The notes: a model not told the origin generated them from the letters alone. DNA of 52,169 nt from Microthrixaceae bacterium (GCA_947446975.1 CANFHM010000010.1:1-52169), one strand, 5' to 3'; shown: positions 23,670 through 32,040, counted from the stretch's first letter. Translations and numbers: made by a program.

Positions 23670-24906
23670 GTGAGCTCACCGTGGTGAACGTGCAGGAGTA
23701 GAGGCGCCGCTCCGCTCCCACTGCAGGGAACAGCACCGACTGCATCGGGCTGCCGGAGTCGAGCCGGGCCACCTCGTCGCCGGTGACGATGTCGCGCACG
23801 ACGTACTGCTCCATCCACCGCTCGTTGTCGTGGTGGTGGCTGAGGAACAGTCCGGTGTCGCTGTCGAGGATGAGATGGCTCCCGTGGTTCTGTTCCACCT
23901 GCCAGCTCGATGTGAGCGAACCATCGGCGGCGATGGAGAAACCAGCCAGCACGCCGTTGCCGCTGTCGTAGCCGACCGCCATGTGACGGTCGGGATCGAT
24001 GAGCGGAGGGTTGGCGATGACACCTCCGGGCAGGCCGCAGACCTCGGTGAGCGTGACCGCGGCGGTGTCGAGATCGACTCGCACGAGATGCAGCGGCGCC
24101 TCGTTGGCGCCCACCCCGCGGAACGTGCCGATGTAGTTCTGGCTCCCCTCTCCGTTGTCGAGGAACCATGCAGCGCCGAGCGCGATGACGGCGTCCCAGC
24201 CGTAGGACTGACCTTCCATCGAGCGATACCGAGCCATGAACGAGGCATCGGCGAGCAGTTCCGTGCCGTTCCATTGGGCCCGCATGAGCGAGGTGTCGCC
24301 CACGACGTACACGGTGTCGCCATCGGCCGAGAGGCGGGCGATGGACCGTTCGGGGAGATCGCAGGTGGCCACGATGGCCAGCGTGATGGGATCGAGCACC
24401 AGCAGCTGGGTGCCGGGCATGTCGGGATCAGGATCGGCTCCCGGCAGGGTGCCACCGAAATCCTTGGTGACGACATGACCCGACGGCAGCGTGACGAAGC
24501 TGTTGTACGGGCGCACACGGGGCAGGGTGACCGAGGCCAGCACCTCGAGCTCGGGACTCAGCCGATGGGCGTGGTTCCCGAAGACCGCGAGCAGTGAGCC
24601 GTCGGCGAGCACCCCGATGCCGCCGGGCCAACGGGGACCTCCGGGGAGATCATCGATACGGGCCAGACACTCGAGGGTGTCGGGATCGATGCGCTCCACC
24701 CAGGCCGTGGTGGCCTCGTCGACGGCGTTGCCCTGGAGGAAGGCCCGGCCGGAATGGTCGAGCACCACCATGGTGGCGCCGAAGGCGTCGCGGGAGGTGA
24801 CGATGGGAGCGGCACCGACGAGGCCGGCGAAGGCTCCGGCCCGGGTCTGACGTCGCTGCGGACCGCCGTCCTCGGAGGTCCACGGGGAGTGCATGGTGTG
24901 GGTCAC
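23659..24906 (-). CDS. Beta-propeller-like hypothetical protein coupled to a sulfatase
   Basis: About 415 residues without a signal peptide. It shows repeated short strand patterns such as ATMVVLDHSGRAFLQG, GGIGVLADGSLLAVFGN, VRPYNSFVTLPSGHVVTKDFGG, SADGDTVYVVGDTSLMRA and GWDAVIALGAAWFLDNGEG, which suggest a six- or seven-bladed propeller of the SGL/quinoprotein type. No Zn- or Ca-binding signature typical of lactonases was found. GTG 24906 lies 4 bp after the sulfatase stop (ATG 24894 is an alternative), so the two are co-translated. It may bind or process the product of the sulfatase. The product assignment is structural guesswork. Confidence 0.65.
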   Translation of the reverse strand: MTHTMHSPWTSEDGGPQRRQTRAGAFAGLVGAAPIVTSRDAFGATMVVLDHSGRAFLQGNAVDEATTAWVERIDPDTLECLARIDDLPGGPRWPGGIGVLADGSLLAVFGNHAHRLSPELEVLASVTLPRVRPYNSFVTLPSGHVVTKDFGGTLPGADPDPDMPGTQLLVLDPITLAIVATCDLPERSIARLSADGDTVYVVGDTSLMRAQWNGTELLADASFMARYRSMEGQSYGWDAVIALGAAWFLDNGEGSQNYIGTFRGVGANEAPLHLVRVDLDTAAVTLTEVCGLPGGVIANPPLIDPDRHMAVGYDSGNGVLAGFSIAADGSLTSSWQVEQNHGSHLILDSDTGLFLSHHHDNERWMEQYVVRDIVTGDEVARLDSGSPMQSVLFPAVGAERRLYSCTFTTVSSLSW

Positions 24907-24910
24907 GATG

Positions 24911-27211
24911 TCACTGGCGGGTCATGTCGGAACGCTGCTGGGCCTCTGCGGCCTGTTTCGCCTCGTCCTTCTTGAACGGCACGAGTTCGATCTCGACGGC
25001 ATCGAGGACACCCTCGAACGGGAACGGACCGGAGTAGCGAGGGCTGACCGGCAGCCCGCAGTCGTACCCCACCGACGCACCGACACTCGAGATGACCCGC
25101 ATCACGAAGGGGATGTCGACCGAACCGTGGCGCTCGCCGTCGATGAGCAGATGTGCGGCGCCATGCTTGCGGATCCGCTCGAAGTCGACACCCACCACCG
25201 AGGCGCCGACCGGAACCTCGATATCGGATTCGACGACCTGATGCTCGCCGAGGCAGTTGTAGTCGAAGACCAGACGATCATCCTGGAGGAACACGCTGAA
25301 CCCGGAGTTGCCGTTGCCGACGGCGTAGATGACGCCGTTCTGTCCGGCCTCCCGTTCGATGGTGGCGAGGAGCTTCCACGAGCGGCCGGCCACTGCAGCG
25401 GAGCTCTGCGAGGGCAGCGGAGCCATCGGCGGGCGGTACACGTAGCGCCGATCGTTGCCATGCGTGAGGTGATCGCCGAAGCGCACCCCGAACAGTTCGA
25501 TCCCACGATCGTCGAGCGGGAGCACGCCGTACTTCGCGGCCTCGGCCCACCACAGCTCGATCAGACCGGCGAGCCGGTCGGGTTCCTCGGCGGCGAGGTT
25601 CGTGCACTCGGAGGGGTCGAGGGCGAGGTGGTAGAGCTCCCAGTCGTCGTCGTCGAAGGACTCGCCGGCGGTGTGGCGGGTGACCGCCTTCCAGCCATCG
25701 GCGTAGATGGCGCGATGGCCGACCATCTCGAAGTACTGCACGGGATGCGATGTGGGGGCGTCGACGGCGGCGGCGTCGAAGCTGTAGGTCATCGACGAAC
25801 CGGCGACCGGGAACTGCTCGAGGCCGCGATGGACCGCCGGCGCCTCGACCCCGACGACGTCGAAGACGGTGGCGGCGAGGTCGGTGACGTAGTGGAACTG
25901 GCGTCGGATGCCGCCGGCGTCGGCGATGCCCTTCGGCCAGTGCACGATGAGCGGCACATGCACACCACCCTCATGGGTGTTCTGCTTGTACCACTTGAAC
26001 GGCGTGTTGCCGGCCTGGGCCCAGCCCCACGGATAGTTGGCATGGGAGTTGGGTCCGCCGATCTCGTCGAGATGGGCGACCGCCTCGTCGGGTGTCTCGA
26101 TCATGAAGTTGAAGAACTTCATCTCGTGGAGCACACCGAAGGGTCCACCCTCCTGGCTGGCCCCGTTGTCGGACATGACCATGAACACGGTGTTGTCGAG
26201 CTTGCCGAGCTTCTCGAGCGCGGCGACGAGTCGGCCGATCTGCACATCTGTGTGCTCGAGGAACGCCGCGTAGGCCTCCTGCAGACGGGCGGCGAGCACG
26301 CGATGGTTCTCGGGCAGCGTGTCCCATTCCTCCACACCGGGATTGCGCGGGGCGAGCTGCGTGTCGGGGGAGACGATGCCGAGCTCGCGCTGCTTGGCGA
26401 ACCAGCGCTCCCGGGTGACATCCCATCCTTCGTCGTAACGACCGCGATGGCGGTCGAGGTACTCCTGCGGCGCCTGATGCGGCGCATGGGTGGCGCCGAA
26501 CGCGATGTAGGAGAAGAACGGGCGATCCGGTCGGACCGAGGTGCTGTCGTGGATGAACTCGACCGCCCGGTCGATGAGATCCTCGGTGAGGTGATAGCCC
26601 TCCTCGGCGGTCCTCGGCGGATCGATGCGATGGTTGTCGTAGGTGAGATCAGGATTGAACTGGTCGGTCTCACCGTCGAGGAAGCCGTAGAAGCGATCGA
26701 AGCCGCGCTGCAGCGGCCAGGCGTCGTAGGGGCCTGCGGCGGAGGCTTCGTCCATCGGGCAGAGGTGCCACTTGCCGAGCGCGAAGGTGGAGTAGCCCTT
26801 GTCGCGCAGCACCTCGGCGATGGTGGTGGCATGCGGGGTGATCTTGCCGGTCATATGCGGATAGCCGGTGTTCCAGTTGGAGACACTGCGCATCCCGACG
26901 GTGTGATGGTTGCGACCGGTGAGCAGCGACGCGCGCGTGGGCGAGCACAGCGGTGTGACATGGAAGTTGGTGTACCGCAGACCGCCGGCGGCGAGACGAT
27001 CGATGTTCGGCGTGACGAGGTCGGAACCGAAGCAGTTGAAATGCGAGAACCCGAGATCGTCGAAGAGGATGACGACGACGTTGGGTGCGTCCTCGCCGGG
27101 GTGGACGGGCTCGGGCCACCACGGCGTGGATTCGGCGTGGGTGCGACCGATCGAACCACCGAACGGGGCGCCGGTGAACGCGGTGTCCTGCGAGGTGTCC
27201 GCCATGGTCAT
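24911..27211 (-). CDS. Arylsulfatase-type FGly sulfatase
   Basis: A 766-residue sulfatase. The N-terminal metal site PNVVVILFDDLGFSH (Asp 51-52) and the formylglycine signature CSPTRASLLTGR with Cys 89 place it in the type I sulfatases. GKWHLCPMDE, FGATHAPHQAP, MVMSDNGASQEGG and the later HEGGVHVPLIVHWPKG supply the other metal and sulfate ligands. The C-terminal 200 residues (VIYAVGNGNSGFSVFLQDDRLVFDYN) look like the concanavalin-like domain found in large actinobacterial AtsA-like enzymes. No signal peptide, so probably cytoplasmic. The ATG at 27211 overlaps the upstream SDR stop (ATGA), and the propeller-like gene follows. The conversion enzyme (FGE) is not in this window. Substrate unknown. 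Confidence 0.9.
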   Translation of the reverse strand: MTMADTSQDTAFTGAPFGGSIGRTHAESTPWWPEPVHPGEDAPNVVVILFDDLGFSHFNCFGSDLVTPNIDRLAAGGLRYTNFHVTPLCSPTRASLLTGRNHHTVGMRSVSNWNTGYPHMTGKITPHATTIAEVLRDKGYSTFALGKWHLCPMDEASAAGPYDAWPLQRGFDRFYGFLDGETDQFNPDLTYDNHRIDPPRTAEEGYHLTEDLIDRAVEFIHDSTSVRPDRPFFSYIAFGATHAPHQAPQEYLDRHRGRYDEGWDVTRERWFAKQRELGIVSPDTQLAPRNPGVEEWDTLPENHRVLAARLQEAYAAFLEHTDVQIGRLVAALEKLGKLDNTVFMVMSDNGASQEGGPFGVLHEMKFFNFMIETPDEAVAHLDEIGGPNSHANYPWGWAQAGNTPFKWYKQNTHEGGVHVPLIVHWPKGIADAGGIRRQFHYVTDLAATVFDVVGVEAPAVHRGLEQFPVAGSSMTYSFDAAAVDAPTSHPVQYFEMVGHRAIYADGWKAVTRHTAGESFDDDDWELYHLALDPSECTNLAAEEPDRLAGLIELWWAEAAKYGVLPLDDRGIELFGVRFGDHLTHGNDRRYVYRPPMAPLPSQSSAAVAGRSWKLLATIEREAGQNGVIYAVGNGNSGFSVFLQDDRLVFDYNCLGEHQVVESDIEVPVGASVVGVDFERIRKHGAAHLLIDGERHGSVDIPFVMRVISSVGASVGYDCGLPVSPRYSGPFPFEGVLDAVEIELVPFKKDEAKQAAEAQQRSDMTRQ

Positions 27212-28050
27212 TCCACCCCCATCGGCAGCATCTCGGGGGTGAGGCCCTGCTGCTGACGGTCGTTGCGATGTGCCACGCGGGTGTGGGTGGAGGCGTGGGT
27301 GAGGACCCAGAAGCGACCCTCGACGATGGCGTCGGTGACGTTGCCGGCCACCACGGCGGGATCGAGTGCCGTGGTCTGCATGAACGACTCGAGCGTATCG
27401 ATCGACACGGCATCGGGCTTGCGCAGACCGAGATGCGACGGCGCGTTGCGGGTGGACTCGAAGATCTTCGTGCGCACGAGCTCGGGACACAGGCAGGTCA
27501 CGCCGACCCCTGTGCCGGCGAGCTCCATGACCAGCGCCTCGGAGAGACCAACGACGCCGTACTTGGCGGCGTGGTACGCACCCAGCATCGGGGTGGCGCA
27601 CAGGCCCGCCTCCGACGCGGTGTTGACGATATGACCCTCCCCCTGCTCGATCATGAGCGGGGCGAACGCGTGCACGCCGTAGGCGACACCGAGGAGATCG
27701 ACACCGACCACCCAGTCCCACACCGCCGGCTTGGTGCGCCAGGTGGTGCCACCGGAGGCGACGCCGGCGTTGTTGCACAGCACATGCACGGCGCCGTAGG
27801 TGGCCACCGCTGTGTCGCGCAGGGCAGCGACCTGCTCGGCGTCGGAGACATCGCACACCACGGCGGTGACCGCCGCTCCTGCGGCCTGCAGCCGACCGGC
27901 CTGCTCGTGCAGCACCTCGGCCTCGACATCGGCCATGACGACCGACATCCCCTCGGAGAGGAAGCGCTCGGTGAGCGCCAGTCCGATCCCCGATGCGGCA
28001 CCGGTGATGACCGCGATCTTCCCGTCGAGTTGCATGCCCTGCGTGTCCAT
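27208..28050 (-). CDS. SDR-family oxidoreductase in the sulfatase operon
   Basis: A 280-residue classical SDR: TGAASGIGLALTERFL near residue 15, CNNAGVASGG near residue 90, IVNTASEAGL with the catalytic Ser and YHAAKYG with Tyr-Lys. Acidic residues after strand two (VVMADVEAE) favour NAD. The C-terminal part carries an MQTTALDPAVVAGNVTDAIVEGRFWVLTH segment typical of the GG-motif SDRs seen in steroid and fatty-alcohol oxidation. The start is ATG 28050, where GGGGGAAC provides a ribosome-binding site; the frame is open further upstream (28080) across the divergent promoter. Likely co-transcribed with the sulfatase and propeller genes. Confidence 0.87.
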   Translation of the reverse strand: MDTQGMQLDGKIAVITGAASGIGLALTERFLSEGMSVVMADVEAEVLHEQAGRLQAAGAAVTAVVCDVSDAEQVAALRDTAVATYGAVHVLCNNAGVASGGTTWRTKPAVWDWVVGVDLLGVAYGVHAFAPLMIEQGEGHIVNTASEAGLCATPMLGAYHAAKYGVVGLSEALVMELAGTGVGVTCLCPELVRTKIFESTRNAPSHLGLRKPDAVSIDTLESFMQTTALDPAVVAGNVTDAIVEGRFWVLTHASTHTRVAHRNDRQQQGLTPEMLPMGVE

Positions 28051-28070
28051 GGAGTTCCCCCTGTCGTGTA

Positions 28071-28099
28071 TTGACATCATTACTGCCAGAACCTACGTT
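28071..28099 (+). promoter_or_regulatory. Canonical sigma70-type promoter for the SDR at 28152
   Basis: TTGACA (28071-28076), exactly 17 bp, then TACGTT (28094-28099). It is the only classic -35/-10 pair I found in the window. The expected transcript has a leader of about 45 nt with GAGGAG before the ATG. Confidence 0.7.
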
Positions 28100-28104
28100 C
28101 GGCA
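28084..28104. promoter_or_regulatory. Palindromic operator-like site over the -10
   Basis: TGCC-A-GAAC-CTAC-GTTC-GGCA: an inverted repeat with GAAC/GTTC arms 4 nt apart and TGCC/GGCA outer arms, with one extra base on the left. It overlaps the -10 hexamer, as a TetR-type repressor operator would. Confidence 0.45.
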
Positions 28105-28151
28105 AGCGGTCGCAAGGATCCGCGCAGCGCGTCCACCACGAGGAGCGAACC

Positions 28152-28913
28152 ATGGCCGAGAGCACGTCATCCCCCACCGCCCGTCGGGTCGCGATCGTCG
28201 GCGACGCCAAGCATTACGTCGGGCCCGACCTCGCCCGCATGCTCGCCGCCACCGGCCATGACCTCGTCGTCGGCGACGCCAGTGCCGAACTCGTGGCCGA
28301 GCTCGAGGCCACCGGTGCCACCGTCGTGTCCCTCGAGCGCACCTCGAACATGACCCGTCCCGAATCGGCCCCGGCACTCGCGGAGGCAGCGCTCGAACGC
28401 TTCGGCCGCATCGACGCCGCGGTGCTGGCCTCCGGTCAGATCATCGGCGGCCGGTTCGTAAACGCCACCCGGGACCAGTACCAGACCCTGTTCGAGGGCT
28501 GCATGGTGGCCCCGTTCAACTTCCTCCAGGCGGTGCTGCCCACGATGATCGAGCAGCGCTCGGGCCAGATCCTCGTCATCACCAGCGCCTCGGGGGCACG
28601 GCCCGTGTTCGGTGCCCCGCTCTACTCCTCGGTGCGCGCCGGGGCCAACATGCTGGTGCGCGGCGTCGCCCAGGAGGTCGCTGCGAAGAACGTGCAGGTC
28701 AACGCCGTGGGCACCAACTACATGGACTTCCCCGAGTTCCACGCCGCCGTGGGCTCCCATGATCCCGCCGTGCGCGCCGAGGTCGAGAAGCAGGTGCCGC
28801 TCGGGCGACTCGGTCAGATGCCGGAGTTCGCCTCGTTCTGCCGGGTGTTCCTCGACGGCACGAGCACCTTCACCACCGGGCAGTACATCTCCTATGCCGG
28901 TGGTTGGGCCTGA
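28152..28913 (+). CDS. Atypical SDR-fold protein (catalytic Lys replaced by Arg)
   Basis: A 253-residue Rossmann protein of SDR length and order, but with altered motifs. The cofactor loop reads GDAKHYVGPDL instead of TGxxxGIG, the NNAG position reads LASGQ, and the catalytic tetrad position reads YSSVR rather than YxxxK. The Ser of SITSASG is kept, as is the C-terminal FTTGQYISYAGGW. Either a pseudo-enzyme or one using a different cofactor contact. It is divergent from the sulfatase operon SDR and is under the only classic -35/-10 promoter seen, with GAGGAG eight bases before ATG 28152. Confidence 0.83.
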   Translation: MAESTSSPTARRVAIVGDAKHYVGPDLARMLAATGHDLVVGDASAELVAELEATGATVVSLERTSNMTRPESAPALAEAALERFGRIDAAVLASGQIIGGRFVNATRDQYQTLFEGCMVAPFNFLQAVLPTMIEQRSGQILVITSASGARPVFGAPLYSSVRAGANMLVRGVAQEVAAKNVQVNAVGTNYMDFPEFHAAVGSHDPAVRAEVEKQVPLGRLGQMPEFASFCRVFLDGTSTFTTGQYISYAGGWA

Positions 28914-28937
28914 TCGAGCCGCGGGTCAGTCGACGGT

Positions 28938-29141
28938 TCAGTCGGCGGTCACCACCGAGCGGCCGTTGCCGCACCAGTGACAGGCCACCTCCTCGATCGA
29001 TTCGCTGAGCACCTCTTCGCTCTCCACCGACAGTTCGCCACCCACGGTGTAGTGGTGGAACGAACGCGTGCGTCGGGTGGAGGTGACATCGAAGCGGGTG
29101 AGGTTGCCGCACGCCGTGCAGCGATATCGGGGGGAGTTCAC
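28938..29141 (-). CDS. Small zinc-ribbon protein
   Basis: A 67-residue protein with two CxxC knuckles, Cys 8/11 (YRCTACGN) and Cys 54/57 (CHWCGN), spaced as in a zinc ribbon. The region between is basic (TSTRRTRSFHHY) then acidic, and could bind nucleic acid. An ATG at 29153 is in frame, but the leaderless pattern TATGCT, 7 nt, GTG points to GTG 29141 as the start, since the ATG would lie inside the -10 hexamer. It is divergent from the exonuclease/GIY-YIG gene, 56 bp away. Function unknown. Confidence 0.68.
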   Translation of the reverse strand: MNSPRYRCTACGNLTRFDVTSTRRTRSFHHYTVGGELSVESEEVLSESIEEVACHWCGNGRSVVTAD

Positions 29142-29154
29142 GGCGGGGAGCATA
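29139..29154 (-). promoter_or_regulatory. Leaderless -10 element of the zinc-ribbon gene
   Basis: Read leftward: TATGCT (29154-29149), spacer CCCCGCC, GTG 29141. The in-frame ATG at 29153 lies inside the hexamer. Confidence 0.6.
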
Positions 29155-29184
29155 CCGATGCTTGTCTCCGAACGCCTGTTCGAC

Positions 29185-29200
29185 TACAACTGCTCCCGTG
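29185..29200 (+). promoter_or_regulatory. Weak leaderless -10-like element of the exonuclease/GIY-YIG gene
   Basis: TACAAC (29185-29190), 7-nt spacer, GTG 29198. The last base is C instead of T. Confidence 0.35.
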
Positions 29201-31048
29201 TCTCCCCGTCCGACGGTTCCCACCCAGCTGTCGCTCGACGACCTCGGGACCCCGCTGCGCGATGTCACGTTCTGTGTCATCGACCTCGAGACCACCGGCG
29301 GTTCCCCGAGCACCTGCGGCATCACAGAGATCGGTGCGGTTCGCTACCGCGGCGGCGAATGTCTCGGCACCTTCCAGACCCTCGTGAACCCGGGCTGCGC
29401 CATCCCACCGCAGATCACCGTGCTCACCGGCATCACCGAGGCGATGGTGTACCCCGCCCCCCGCATCGAGCATGTCCTGCCCACGCTGCTCGAGTTCATC
29501 GGCGACGCCGTCATCGTCGGACACAACGTGCGCTTCGATCTCGGCTTCCTGCAGGCGGCGCTCGAACGCGACGGGCGCGAGCGTCTCACCAATCGCTCGG
29601 TCGACACCGTCGCCCTCGCCCGACGCCTCGTGCGCGGCGAGGTCCCGAACTGCAAGCTCGGCACCCTGGCCGAACGGCTCCGACTCCCCCACCGCCCATC
29701 GCATCGAGCTCTCGACGATGCACTCACCACCGGCGATCTCCTGCATCTGCTGCTCGAGCGGGCCGGGCGTCTCGGCGTCACCGGCCTCGACGATCTCCTC
29801 ACCCTCCCCACCATGGCGGGGCACGCCCAGGCGGGGAAGCTGCGGCTCACCGACGATCTCCCGCGCACCTCGGGCGTGTACCTGTTCCGATCGGCGAGCG
29901 GCGATGTCCTCTACGTGGGCAAGGCCACCAACCTGCGGGCGCGGGTGCGCTCCTACTTCTCCGGCGACGACCGCCGGAAGGTCGGCGCCCTACTGCGAGA
30001 GACCGTCCGCATCGATCACATCGAGACCCCCCATGCGCTCGCCGCCGCCGTGCACGAGGTCCGGCTCATCCACCGCTTCACCCCCCGCTACAACCGCCAG
30101 TCCAAGGACTGGTCGAAGTACGTGTACGTGAAGCTCACCCTCGGCGAGACCTATCCCCGCCTGTCGATCGTGAAGGAGGTGCGTCCCGATGGCGGGCTCC
30201 ACATCGGCCCGCTCACCTCGCGATCCACCGCACAACGGGTGATCGACGCCATCCACTCCTCGGTGCCGCTGCGTCGGTGCGCCACTCGCGTCTCGGCCCG
30301 TTCGCAGCGGGAGGCCCCGTGCACCTCGGCCCAGCTGGGCGTGTCGATGTGTCCGTGTGCGGGCGGAGTCGATCCCGCCGAGTACGCGCTGATCGTCGAA
30401 CGCACCGTGCGCGGGCTCACCACCGAACCGGAGCTCCTGCTGGCCCCGCTCGCCGAACGCCTCGCCATGCTGGCCCATGAGGAACGCTTCGAGGAGGCCG
30501 CCGATGTCCGCGACCGCGCCGAGGCGCTCTCGGGCGCGCTCCGTCGGCAGCGTCGCTTCGAGCAGCTGCGCCGGGCCGGCGCGCTGCGCATCGAACGCCC
30601 CGATGGCAGCGGTGCGCTGTTCGACTCCGGCCGCCTCGTGACCGCCTGGGACACCGGTGAGCCGGCCCCCGAACTCCCGCTGACCACCCCCGAACCGACC
30701 GACAGCGCTTCGGACAGCCCCACCGACAGCACCTCCGACAGCTCGGGCGGTCTGCTCGCCCCTCTTCCTCGCGAGCAGGCCGATGAGTTCGCCTGTGTGG
30801 CCGCCTGGCTCGATCGCCATGCCGACGAGATCACCATCACCGCCTGTGACGGCGAGTTCAGCTCCCCGCTCCCGGCGGTCGGGTCGTTCGCCCCCCGACG
30901 CTCACCGGTGGCTCCCGATCCCCGCGACCCCGGCCAGCTCGACCGACCCGAACGTTCGGGCGGACGCCGGGATCACCGCAGCGACGCACACACCTCGACG
31001 AGACGATCGAGCACGCGCTTCGCCGCCCCGGAGTCGATCGATCGCTGA
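29198..31048 (+). CDS. DEDDh exonuclease fused to GIY-YIG (UvrC/Cho-like) nuclease
   Basis: A 616-residue two-nuclease fusion. The N-terminal DEDDh domain resembles the DNA polymerase III epsilon subunit: FCVIDLETTGG (Asp 29, Glu 31), GHNVRFDLGFLQ with the second Asp, and SHRALDDALTT with the final His and Asp. The GIY-YIG domain near residue 224 reads TSGVYLFRSASGDVLYVGKATNLRARVRSYF. A UVR-like helix (LAMLAHEERFEEAADVRDRAEAL) follows near residue 430. The C-terminal 100 residues are low-complexity and Ser/Asp/Pro-rich. This architecture is known from mycobacteria, where it is linked to nucleotide-excision-type repair. GTG 29198 is chosen; its 3' end runs 76 bp into trpD on the other strand. 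Confidence 0.87.
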   Translation: MSPRPTVPTQLSLDDLGTPLRDVTFCVIDLETTGGSPSTCGITEIGAVRYRGGECLGTFQTLVNPGCAIPPQITVLTGITEAMVYPAPRIEHVLPTLLEFIGDAVIVGHNVRFDLGFLQAALERDGRERLTNRSVDTVALARRLVRGEVPNCKLGTLAERLRLPHRPSHRALDDALTTGDLLHLLLERAGRLGVTGLDDLLTLPTMAGHAQAGKLRLTDDLPRTSGVYLFRSASGDVLYVGKATNLRARVRSYFSGDDRRKVGALLRETVRIDHIETPHALAAAVHEVRLIHRFTPRYNRQSKDWSKYVYVKLTLGETYPRLSIVKEVRPDGGLHIGPLTSRSTAQRVIDAIHSSVPLRRCATRVSARSQREAPCTSAQLGVSMCPCAGGVDPAEYALIVERTVRGLTTEPELLLAPLAERLAMLAHEERFEEAADVRDRAEALSGALRRQRRFEQLRRAGALRIERPDGSGALFDSGRLVTAWDTGEPAPELPLTTPEPTDSASDSPTDSTSDSSGGLLAPLPREQADEFACVAAWLDRHADEITITACDGEFSSPLPAVGSFAPRRSPVAPDPRDPGQLDRPERSGGRRDHRSDAHTSTRRSSTRFAAPESIDR

Positions 31049-32040
31049 GCCGCGGCCACGCCGGCGCCGAGATCCTCGGCCAGGCCAGCCACCACGAGGC
31101 CGGCCGCCGCGTTGAGACACACGATGTCGCGATGCGCACCTGCCTCACCGGCGAGCACGCTCTCGGCGATCCGTGCGTTTGCCGCGGCATCACCACCGGC
31201 GATCGCAGCCGGAGTGGCGATGGGGATCCCGACCTCACCCGGATCGAACTGTCGGGTGGTGACGATGCCGTCGCGCAGCTCGTGCACGGTGCTCGGTCCG
31301 GTGGTGGTGAGTTCGTCCATACCGTCGCTGCCCGTGACCACCATCGCCCGGGGGGCGCCGCGCTCGGCCAGGACGCCGACCACGGTGGGGGCCACACGAG
31401 GGTCGCTCACGCCGATCACCTGACGCAGCACGCCCGCCGGATGCGAGAGCGGGCCCAGGTAGTTGAACACGGTGGGCACCCCGAGCTGGGTGCGGACCGG
31501 CCCCACATGGCGCATGGCGGGATGGAACGATCGGGCGAAGCAGAAGCCGATGCCTGCGTCGGCCACGCAGCGGGCCACACCGGTGCCGTCGAGTTCGACC
31601 GCCACCCCGAGCGCCTCGAGCAGATCGAACGAGCCGGAGGTGGACGACGCCCTGCGATTGCCGTGCTTGACCACCCGGGCACCGGCACCGGCGGCCACGA
31701 AGCTGGCCATGGTGGAGACGTTGAGCGCATGCAGCCGCCGGGTGGGGGCGCCACCGGTGCCGACGATGTCGATGGCCTCCGCACCGGCGGGGAGCTCGAT
31801 GGGTGCGGCACTCTCCATCATCGCCCCGACCAGGCCGGCCACCTCATCGATGGTCTCCCCCTTCATCCGCAGCGCCACGATGAACGCTGCGATCTGGGCG
31901 TCGGTGGCCTCGCCCCGGAGGATCTCGCGCAGCGCGGCCCCGGTGGCGTCTCCGGAGAGATCCTCACCGTTCATGACGGCGCCGATCAGCGCCGGCCACC
32001 CTCCGTGGACCTCGAGTTCGGAACTGCCGGCGTCAGACAT
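30973..32040 (-). CDS. trpD: Anthranilate phosphoribosyltransferase
   Basis: A 355-residue enzyme of tryptophan synthesis that joins anthranilate and PRPP. It has GGWPALIGAVMNGEDLS at the N-terminus, IDIVGTGGAPTRRLHALNVSTMASFVAAGAGARVVKHGNRRASSTSG for PRPP and Mg2+ binding near residues 89-135, and SFHPAMRHVGPVRTQLGVPTVFNYLGPLSHP near residue 170. The usual GTGGD is GTGGA, a small departure at the metal/PRPP loop. It stands alone, without trpC, trpE or trpG nearby. The last 76 bp overlap the convergent exonuclease gene. CATACT six bases before the ATG resembles the leaderless elements, with C at position 1. Confidence 0.93.
   Translation of the reverse strand: MSDAGSSELEVHGGWPALIGAVMNGEDLSGDATGAALREILRGEATDAQIAAFIVALRMKGETIDEVAGLVGAMMESAAPIELPAGAEAIDIVGTGGAPTRRLHALNVSTMASFVAAGAGARVVKHGNRRASSTSGSFDLLEALGVAVELDGTGVARCVADAGIGFCFARSFHPAMRHVGPVRTQLGVPTVFNYLGPLSHPAGVLRQVIGVSDPRVAPTVVGVLAERGAPRAMVVTGSDGMDELTTTGPSTVHELRDGIVTTRQFDPGEVGIPIATPAAIAGGDAAANARIAESVLAGEAGAHRDIVCLNAAAGLVVAGLAEDLGAGVAAAQRSIDSGAAKRVLDRLVEVCASLR

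Noticed and set aside
23659-24906. Carotenoid oxygenase
   Set aside because: Propeller-like strands are present, but the four conserved His of that family could not be placed.
24893-27256. 787-residue open frame antisense to the sulfatase
   Set aside because: Shadow of a sulfatase with the formylglycine signature; the antisense product is Glu/Val/Gly-rich with no recognisable domain.
28938-29153. Start of the zinc-ribbon gene at ATG 29153
   Set aside because: The ATG lies inside the TATGCT -10; GTG 29141 is 7 nt downstream, as in other leaderless genes.
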